Assembly (NCBI GenBank): GCA_917880885.1
Contig: OU862913.1
Location: forward strand, 26,049,286 to 26,113,285
DNA length: 64,000 bases
Direction: 5' to 3'
Origin: Limnephilus marmoratus
Taxonomy: Eukaryota; Arthropoda; Insecta; Trichoptera; Limnephilidae
This document shows, piece by piece, positions 23,002 through 30,678 of the stretch. The stretch's first letter is position 1, and each line of letters starts with the position of its first letter. Below the pieces are notes generated by a model. That model saw only the letters and a program-made list of their open reading frames with translations. It was not told the origin of the DNA and searched no databases. The position numbers and the translations under genes were made by a program.

Positions 23002-23363
23002 TCAAAAACGCTGCGATGCGGGGGAAATTATTTTAAAAATAAATAAAGGCTCATAAATTTATCTACAACTGTTATTCTATACGTAATTTTCGAAATATCA
23101 GCCGTTTTTGAGTTACACCCTTCACAAATGTAGATATTTTCGAAAAATATCATTTTACTTAACATTTTTCATCACACATTCCTTCATATCGTCCAAAATA
23201 ATTATCAGAGAAAAAAATGATTAAAAGAGTTCATAAAAAATTTAATTCCCTTTATGTAGGAATATATAAACATGAGTAAATTAATCCCCAACTGGTTAAC
23301 ATTTACAGCAATTTTAAGTTTTTTCGAAAAATATTGTCATTTTCAGAAAAAGCTGTTTTTATC
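23002..23363 (+). repeat. Long inverted repeat, left arm
   Basis: Reverse complement of 27358-27709 over about 350 bp with moderate divergence. Shared blocks include AAAAACG(C/T)TGCGATGC, CTATACGTAATTTTCGAA, CACAAATGTAGATATTTT and AAGTTTTTTCGAAAAAT. The two arms bracket the cysteine-cluster pseudogene. They may be TIRs of a large element, or two independent copies of a dispersed repeat. Confidence 0.65.
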
Positions 23364-23924
23364 TCATCACTGACACACAACTTTTGTTCGTAATATGTGT
23401 GACCACACTTTAAAGCCAGTTATTCAATAAAGTACACAAAAATCGTGTTACTTACTTGAAAAAAAAAAGTTTTTATAATGATAATTATAAACCTCATTGT
23501 TATCAATGAATTTTTTTTTATTGTTTTTATAATGAAAATTATAAACCTCATTGTTATCACTGTTCTCAATAACATCATGTTACATTCTCAATTTTATATG
23601 GATTTACGTTTTCATCCTCTTTGGACGTGAGGGTCCTGGCAAGGGTTGTTCATCCATGACATCTTCATCCTCAGTAGTGGGTGGTTCTTGCTGAATGGGC
23701 TCTACGACATCTTCATCGCCGTCCTCGGCCATAGGCAGGCCGTTGAGACATTTCCTTTGGCAGTGGAGGTACGCTGCAGAACAGGTCATCATTGCTTTTC
23801 GGCATCCATATTTGCCAATTGCACAATCCTCGGTGCAGCGGTCAAATATTATTTTTAGAACAACCTCCGGTGCAGGTGGATCTTCTGTTACAATTGGCAC
23901 CAACATGTTTCCACCCCCATTCTT

Positions 23925-24207
23925 ATGGCCGTTATACACGACATCTTTTTTCAGCCCGATTCCAATTAGACACAAAAGTCAACATTTTTCGCTCTATTCG
24001 ATCGTTATTTTCATCTCTATTTTCATACCCTCGATTTCAGTTGGCATCACAGCGAACAGCATGGTTCATGTGTTGTTTGCAGTGATGAAGGATGAAATCG
24101 TAGATATGAAAATAGAGATTAAAATAGTGATCGCGTAGAGCGAAAAATGTTGACTTTATTGTCTAATTGGAATCGGGCTGAAAAAAGATGTCGTGTATAA
24201 CGGCCAT
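23925..24207. mobile_element. Palindromic (foldback) element, 283 bp
   Basis: The sequence from ATGGCCGTTATACACGACAT at 23925 is repeated in reverse complement ending at 24207. Arms of about 115 bp match at roughly 90% or better, and the centre (24040-24090) is itself near-palindromic, so a single strand would fold into one long hairpin. It lies inside the cysteine-cluster pseudogene, whose frame resumes on either side. Half of a second copy is at 45954-46092. No ORF of its own. Confidence 0.8.
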
Positions 24208-24347
24208 TAATCCCGAGACACTGCTGCACTTGGTGGTAGGTGCGCCGGGAATACTATTTAGTTGCGCTCTCTGTTGGAGAGAGGAAACCGATGTCAGGCA
24301 TCATATTTGCCACCGACCTCGTCAATGACTGGAAGCGGTACTGGTTA

Positions 24348-25904
24348 ACCCTTTAGCGCACACCTAAACTTTTTTTTGAAATCACGATATTTTTAAGTGA
24401 CTCTGTATTCTGTAGTGTTATTTATAACAACATGTATCGATAAATTTTTCAAAAACTTGTTATTTTCCGAGAAAATCCAAAAAATGTACTGGCCAGTATA
24501 CTGACCACTGACCGTTCTGCCCCAGTAACTATCCTTGTATAATCACTGGCCTGTAAACTGGACACCTATAAAACTCTGTTATTTTTGGTGTAAATAACAT
24601 AATAAAATAAAACCATTGTGTATTCCGTAATCAGTATTTAATTAGTCTTAAAGTGTAACAAAATTATAGCATCAATTCAAACCAAATCATTGAACTTACT
24701 TCCGTAAATTCTATGATTTGAAACAGCCTAAAAAATAAAAAAAAACAAACAAAATAAACAACGTTTCTTCTCTAATTATCATTGAATTATTATTTAATCA
24801 AAAAACAATTAAAGTGTTGGCAATAATTAAACTTTTTTCTTTTGTCCTGATCTGTGGAAGGGAATAAAACATTCAAGGCATAAGGCCACATCACACGAAA
24901 CGCATTCATATTCACTGCGTTTGGGTTTTGATGCAGTGTTACAATACCTACATCTACGTAATTTTTTTGATTTTATGAGCCTATGATCATAATCTTCATG
25001 AACAGAATACAAAGTTTTGGGCTTGCCTATAAGCTCGTTGGCTAATTTACTCCTAAAAAGCAAATGTGTTATAGGTTTTGTTCCACTTGGGTTGGCCTTT
25101 TTCCAGGTGTCCTTTCCAGGTGGTTGAAATTATGAAGGAGTTGACTCGGTCGTCGGAATCGCCACCAATATCAGAATCGATAGCTTGGTCATCAGTAATG
25201 GCCATAATTTCTTCCCATTGGTCGTCATCCATCCCCTCCAGATCCTGATAACTGAATTTATTTCTAAAACAACAGAAAAACAACACTGAAAACCACATAA
25301 ACTCAGGATTATTATAAGTTATAACTTATAACTCCCGAACCCGTTTATGTGTGCTTATTTTGTTATTATTCCATAAAAATAGACTATGTATTTCGTATAA
25401 AATGATATAATTTATACGAATCAATCAAAATATGCACTTAGGAGAACATTGCAAACTCACATGTGTAATTTCTAACCCACCTTTTTTTCAACACACCGGT
25501 CGTTTTGAATTGCAGAAATAACATGTTTGTTTTACAGTACTCGATTATATTTCCACAGAATAATAAAGTATATATTACAACATAATCGTTTTACTCACCT
25601 TTTATTCGAAGACATATTAAATTTAATGTAATCACTCGGAGAAATACCTAACGTCTGCTTGCGTTGACAGCAAATACTAGTGCGGGATGCGCAGTGGCCA
25701 GTTGACAGGCCACGGCAAAAAAGGGCGCGAATTTTTGATTGCGCGGCACGTCCTGGAACGCTGAACAGTTAATAGGCCACTGTGCTTTATCGGCTATCAT
25801 ATATAATCATAAGGTTCGACATTGTTAGAAAAATCGTTGAATTATCGACTTTAAGGTGACTGTCCAGTTTACAGGCCACTTTGTATGGGCCGTCCTATAA
25901 AGGG
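24348..25904 (-). mobile_element. piggyBac deletion derivative, TTAA-flanked
   Basis: TTAA lies at 24344-24347 and 25905-25908. The element begins CCCTTTAG and ends TATAAAGGG, the CCC...GGG ends expected for piggyBac. On the minus strand a start MSSNK near 25617 meets a GTGAGT donor; an acceptor (TTGTTTTAG near 25265) leads into NKFSYQDLEGMDDDQWEE, an acidic N-terminus. Then only the C-terminal part remains (24827-25063): RCRYCNT...YECVSC...LCLECF, the Cys-rich piggyBac tail. The catalytic DDD core is deleted, so it depends on a transposase elsewhere. Confidence 0.88.
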
Positions 25905-26949
25905 TTAAGGAAGGTCTGTCTTTTTGGCGCCGGGTACCATTTCAGGAAGCATATATTCCTAGCCTCTTCAATCTCGTCGTGAGTAGAGGAGGGGTTGCAA
26001 TATATCATTGCCGCTTGCTTGATGATTTCTGACTCTAAGTACAGTTTTGAGAATCCTACCTTGCGTCTCCAGAAAATTGTATATATCGTGTCGTAGTCAG
26101 TAAATGAATGTAAGAACAGGATGTTTTCAAATCCACGGCGTTGCATTTCTTGGGTGCCATTGTTTTGGTTTTCCCTCGTCCGGGTTTCAGCAGCAGTATA
26201 TCTTGGGTGATAGGAGTGGAAGCAATCAAAAGAACAGTGAGGTCCACATCGACCACATCCTCACCAACGACAGCCACAGAATTGTGAGAGGATTGTTCGA
26301 CAGCAGTCTTCACGATAAGGACGTCAGCATCATCGGTGGCCTGAAGAGTCAGTATCCATTCTCCCGAAGCTTTGTCTGTAGTAAGGAGATGAAGTTACTT
26401 TTGCTGTAAGAATTTGATAAAAAAAGCTTTTTGTTTAACAGGTATCGATGTGTTCCACGTCAAATTAATGTCAACTGATCTTCTCAGTCTGTATCGTCGC
26501 ATCTGTTTTTGTGATTTCGTACTGTTGACTGGGTTTGCGTACCCATCAAATACCACAGTGAGAGTCATTCCAGGATATTGCTAGTTGACGTGGGTGATAT
26601 AACCGTCACAAATTGTGGCAACGGAGCCATCTTTTTACCAAATCACTCTGTGTAGTAGAAATTCTTCGTTCACTACTATGTTCATCTGAGATAGTAGAAC
26701 AGATTTTTTGGTAAGCTTGAACAAATTATACAGGATAAATTTAGTTGTCCTTCGCATCCCCCTTTCACTGAACAGGGCCAAGGGAAATGGGGCCAACTCA
26801 TACTCAAAGTATTTCATTAAATCTTCATCTTAATAATTTGGTACGATTGGAGTTTAATTCACAATGCCAATGCTTATCTTCTCCTCATCCGGATTGCTCC
26901 CAAATATGCTGAGTCAGCTATGGAAGAATCCTACTCCTCAGACGATTAT

Positions 26950-27300
26950 ACTTACAGAGTTGTCACAACGCATATAGATTTCCAACACGGCTTTAGATTC
27001 GACCTCACACCAACTCCTCCGTGTGGTTTAACACAGCACGGACGGTTTTAATGTAAACAAACACATGGTAATCCTTTTGATGGACGTGTGCAAAGCTTTT
27101 GACAGAGTGTGGCATTTGGGTCTTCATGATAAAATGTTCCTCCTGGGCTTTCCAATATCATTTATCAAAAACATCCATAGCTATCTTACGGATCGCACCT
27201 TTAGGGTAAAACTAGACGAAATTTTCTCCACAGAACATCTACTAAGAGCTAGAGTCATTAAACTAATTGTTTTAGGAACTCTAGGAATGATAACAAAATC
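26950..27300 (+). pseudogene. Jockey-type LINE RT fragment
   Basis: The plus strand shows IDFQHGFR (RT box 2 counterpart) and then ILLMDVCKAFDRVWHLGL with the catalytic Asp, followed by LGFPISFIKNIHSYLTDRTF and FSTEHLLRA. This is the Jockey-type pattern (LLDVxKAFDRVWH). The YADD box is missing. Confidence 0.75.
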
Positions 27301-27357
27301 CGAGTCCAAGCCAAAGTCTCACAATCTGTTACAAACAAAAGTGGTTTGTCAGTAATA

Positions 27358-27709
27358 CGATAAAAACAGTTTTTTTTTTTTTAAATGACAACATTTTTCG
27401 AAAAAACTTACAATTTCTGTAAATGTTGACCAGATGGAGATTTTAAATGAAATTTAGTTCTATACAGGTTCTATACAGGTTCTTTCAAATTAATTTCTTT
27501 CTCTGATGAATATTTAGGCGAAATGAAGGAATGATTGATTAAAAATGTGAGGTAAAATGTTTTTTTTCAAAAATATCTACATTTGTGGAGCGTGTAACAA
27601 ATAAACGGCTGGGAATTCGAAAATTACGTATAGACTAAAAGTTGTAGACAATTCTATGAGCTTTTATTTATGATCAGGAAATTTTCCCCTGCATCGCAAC
27701 GTTTTTGGC
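27358..27709 (-). repeat. Long inverted repeat, right arm
   Basis: Mate of 23002-23363. Its inner end (GATAAAAACAG at 27359) and outer end (CGCAACGTTTTTGG near 27696) correspond to the inner and outer ends of the left arm. Between the arms lie the cysteine-cluster gene, the piggyBac, the palindromic element and a LINE fragment. Confidence 0.65.
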
Positions 27710-27894
27710 ATGCAAGCGAAAACCCAACGATTGGGACCTTTCCCTCCTTCCCCACCAGCTCACAACCTAGACGTCAGGACATCTGCTATGTTCACACCCT
27801 AAGCACCCTAAACAAGTTTCTAAAGGAATCGCTTAGGTCCCTGCTCACGCACTCTACGCCTCCTTTTTGACGATTCATTGTCTGGACTATTCGT

Positions 27895-29340
27895 AAAAGG
27901 TACTTTTCAGAATTTTAATTTTAGGTCAAATAAAATCATAAAAATAGATTCACGCCCTAATTTTTTTGACGAAAATACTTCAGTTTGTCTATTTATTTAC
28001 GGTCTTACAAATTAATATATGTATTTTTTTTTAGATGCATTTTTATTGTGCTTAGACATTACGGAAAAACTATAAATATTAGGTCCTTACATACATATGA
28101 TATTGGCGTTTTGTATGGGAGGAACATAAAGTCGATTTTTTAAAATATAATATATTTATTTAATCAAAGTATGTACCATTACTATCTATGCACTTTTGCC
28201 ATCTCATAGGTAGTTCATCGATCCCTTTCCTAAAAAAACTATTCGGACGGGAATCAATAAAATCTTTGAAGGCGGTTTTGACTGCCCCATCGGAGTTGAA
28301 TTTTTTCCCTTTCAAGAAGTTATTCAAATTTTCGAAAAAAATGGTAATCTGTTGGGGCAAGGTCCGGAGAGTACGGTGGATGTCTTAGACATTCCAATTG
28401 AAGCTCCTCTAATTTGGTAGCCAACGGTATTTTGGTATGCAACGCAGCAGTCAACGCGCGTTTGTTGATTTGCTTCACTCAATTCGTGAGGTACCCACCT
28501 TTCAAGCCATTTCACGTTCCCAATTTGCTTCAAGTGGATTAAAACAGTTTTATCACTAACACCGCAGCCTGCAGCTAACCCGGACGTGGTTTGCGATGGA
28601 TCCTTCAATTATAATTAATAGCCTTCAATTCTTCATTATCAACTTTGGTCTCCGGCCGTCCACGGGGCTTGTTCTGCAGGTCGAAATTTCCAGAACGAAA
28701 ACGTTGGAACCAAAAACGCACTGTATTTTCTTTTGCGGTACCGTCGCCATTCACATCGTTAATCCTTCGAGCCGTTTCTGCAGCACTGGTGCCACGGTGA
28801 AACTCGTACTCGTAAATAACGCGATATTTCAAGTATTCCATTTTGTAAACTAAGTGACGCAAAGAAAAAAAAAAAACAATTAAGGAAAAAACAAATGAAT
28901 TATTATTTTCGCAACACAAATACATGAATAAATAGCTGTATAAATTTGAATTTGGAATTCCTAACCAAAGAGAAGATATTTGAGATCAAAGTTGCCATTA
29001 CGGCAAAACGCCAATTTCATATGTAAGGACCTAATATTAATAATCAATAAAATAATTACAAAAATTACATAATTTTAATAGTTTTATCATCACGAGTTTG
29101 AGCATTTTTGAATGTAAATATCTACATTCAAAAATGCAAATCAAGGTAAATTTTGAATGGAATAAAATAAGAATAAAATCGATATTGAGTTATTATATTA
29201 AAATGCTGGTATGGAGAACAATTAATCTTTCGCATCGGAACCGACCTGTACAGTTGTAAGGGTACGATCGCAAGACCATCGTTAGACGAAATTTGTTTTC
29301 TCGGCCGCTGGTTAATGGCTCTTAATAATGAAATTATTTT
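27895..29340 (+). repeat. Dispersed repeat R, copy 1, interrupted by mariner
   Basis: The flanks of the mariner (27895-28076 and 29037-29340) align end to end with the uninterrupted 43130-43590. Shared words include AATTTTAATAGTTTTATCAT, AATAAAATCGATATTGAGTT and GAGAA(C/T)AATTAATCTTTC. The family is about 450 bp without coding capacity; its class is unknown. Confidence 0.75.
28079..29034 (-). mobile_element. mariner, internally deleted, TA target duplication
   Basis: The TIRs begin TTAGGTCCTTACATA and end TATGTAAGGACCTAA, with TA at 28077-28078 and 29035-29036. The minus frame (28605-28840 region) encodes the N-terminal helix-turn-helix part MEYLKYRVIYEYEFHRG and WFQRFRSGNFDLQNKPRGRP; the next block SQTTSGLAAGCGVSDKTV follows after a frameshift. 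The C-terminal KKFNSDGAVKTAF block is at 28360-28160. The DD34D catalytic core is deleted. Copy 43130-43590 is the matching empty site. Confidence 0.92.
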
Positions 29341-29361
29341 TTAGGGAAATTATAATTATTA

Positions 29362-29575
29362 AACCAGACCGGCCAGTGGTTGAGTGGGCATCGCGTTTGG
29401 GTCCCACCCGAGCGTTGTGTGTTCGATTCCTTGGCTGCCTAATTCCTCCATCACAACACAAGCATCATTTTCGGCTTTCTGTGGTGGTAGTAAGAGATTT
29501 TCAAACATTGTTGGGTTATTCGTAACCCGGGAATATTTGTCATTCTCTTAAAATTAAAATAAAATAAATTAAAGA
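29362..29575 (+). mobile_element. SINE C, tRNA-derived
   Basis: The head has an A-box-like TGGTTGAGTGG and, 40 bp later, a B-box-like TGTTCGATTCC, spaced as in a tRNA gene. The ~120-bp body follows and runs into an A-rich then (TAA)n end. It is unrelated to families A and B. Only one copy is seen in the window. Confidence 0.7.

Positions 29576-29606
<31 letters not shown>
29576..29606 (+). repeat. (TAA)n microsatellite
   Basis: About ten uninterrupted TAA units. It joins the 3' end of SINE C to the 3' end of a LINE tail on the other strand, so it may have grown from either poly-A-like tail. Confidence 0.85.
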
Positions 29607-29730
29607 TTTATTTCGCATAAAATTATACAATGAAACATATGTGGAAACTTTGACTAGCCAACTAGGAATGGATCCTGTTTTAGGCCAGTCAAATTGACAA
29701 ATTTAGTTCATATCATAATTTCATATTACA
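29607..29730 (-). mobile_element. LINE 3' tail, same family as 10360-10500
   Basis: In reverse complement it reads TATGAACTAAATTTGTCAAT...TTCCTAGTTGGCTAGTCAAAG and then an AATAAATATTATT end, matching the plus-strand tail at 10360-10500. No RT coding sequence is seen upstream on this strand. Confidence 0.6.
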
Positions 29731-30290
29731 TTGATAAATTATATACATATTATTTATTGAATGAAACAAGTGTTACGATTAAATTCCTCGTAGAAGCTTT
29801 AGTTAATAACTACAATTTTGAACTCATAAAAAAAAGAATAAGCGAAGAGAAAAAAACAATGTCTTAAAGTACAGATTTAGTATCGAATGCTTGTTTAACA
29901 ATAGATAAATGTTTGGACATGTGAATCGCTAGCAAAAATTGAGAATCGAGACCAGCTTCAAGTGTGATGACAAAATCCATATTATAATTAAAGTTGATGT
30001 TTAAACATGATTACAAAAAATAAGTATAATTAACGTGAGTGACGTATCCCTCAACTTTACGAGCGGGTAAAGAAACTCAAAAAGAATGAGACTCGAAAAG
30101 GATGCAGCAAATGAATAAAAACAATTTGTATATAAATATGTCTTAAATTAATGTATAAATAGTGACATGAGAAAGGGGTTGATAACCAATTGTATTTATT
30201 TCCCTTTCCTTGCGTCATTTTTTCATCCTACTAAGATATTTTCCCTTAGAGCACTTAATATAAAATAAAACAGGTAAAGTAAGTAAAATC
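29731..30290. other. No recognised gene
   Basis: AT-rich with no supported ORF on either strand. It may be the body of the element whose tail is at 29607-29730. Confidence 0.4.
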
Positions 30291-30302
30291 CAGATGGTAA
30301 TA

Positions 30303-30592
30303 ATAAAAAGAAAGATCACCGCAGGAGATGAATGTAGAACAATGGGAAGGGTATTGATAAAATAGTTGACAATTATGTTCTGAAGTGATAAGTACGTGTT
30401 TTTGTAATATTACGCATAGTACGTAATTTTGTATAATTTTGTACGTATTATGTATAAATTATAATTTACGTAATTTTGTATAATGAAAAGAAAGATCTCC
30501 GCAGGAATTGAATGTAGAAAAAAATGGGAAGGGTATTGATAAAAGAATAGACAATTGTGTTCTGCAATGGTAAGTACGTGTTTTTGTAATGA
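30303..30592. repeat. Direct duplication of a ~110-bp unit
   Basis: AAAAGAAAGATC(A/T)CCGCAGGA starts at about 30305 and again at about 30484, and both copies run through GGGAAGGGTATTGATAAAA to AAGTACGTGTTTTTGTAAT. The spacing is ~180 bp; the second copy ends just before the poly-T of the LINE at 30605. Confidence 0.8.
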
Positions 30593-30678
30593 ATGGAACT
30601 ATGAGTGAGTGTTTTTTTTTTTTTGTTTTTTTTATTTTCTTATATATTTTTAATTTTGTTTTATTTTATATGATGAGA

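Larger units (their letters stand above)
23604..26920 (-). pseudogene. Decayed multi-copy arthropod gene with C-terminal cysteine cluster (CXC-like)
   Basis: Blocks in order on the minus strand: MKYFEYELAPFPLALF and EEFLLHRVIW (26817-26635); TVVFDGYANP and MRRYRLRRS (~26570-26470); ATDDADVLIVKTAVEQ and EDVVDVDLTVLL (~26340-26210); FENILFLHSFTDYDT (~26130, usual motif HxFTGCDT); CFLKWY (~25940); QSLTRSVANMMPDIG and RRTYHQVQQCLG (24343-24215); PAPEVVLKIIF and the cluster CTEDCAIGKYGCRKAMMTC (~23850). The order matches a protein family often multi-copy in insects, with a tesmin/TSO1-like Cys end. Stops, a frameshift near 26130 and two transposon insertions disable it. Function unknown. Confidence 0.7.

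Noticed and set aside
29362..29440. Genuine tRNA gene
   Set aside because: A and B boxes are present but the acceptor and anticodon stems do not pair and a SINE-like body follows.
29576..29606. CRISPR-like or regulatory array
   Set aside because: It is a plain TAA microsatellite at the junction of two retroelement tails; no spacers exist and the DNA is eukaryotic.
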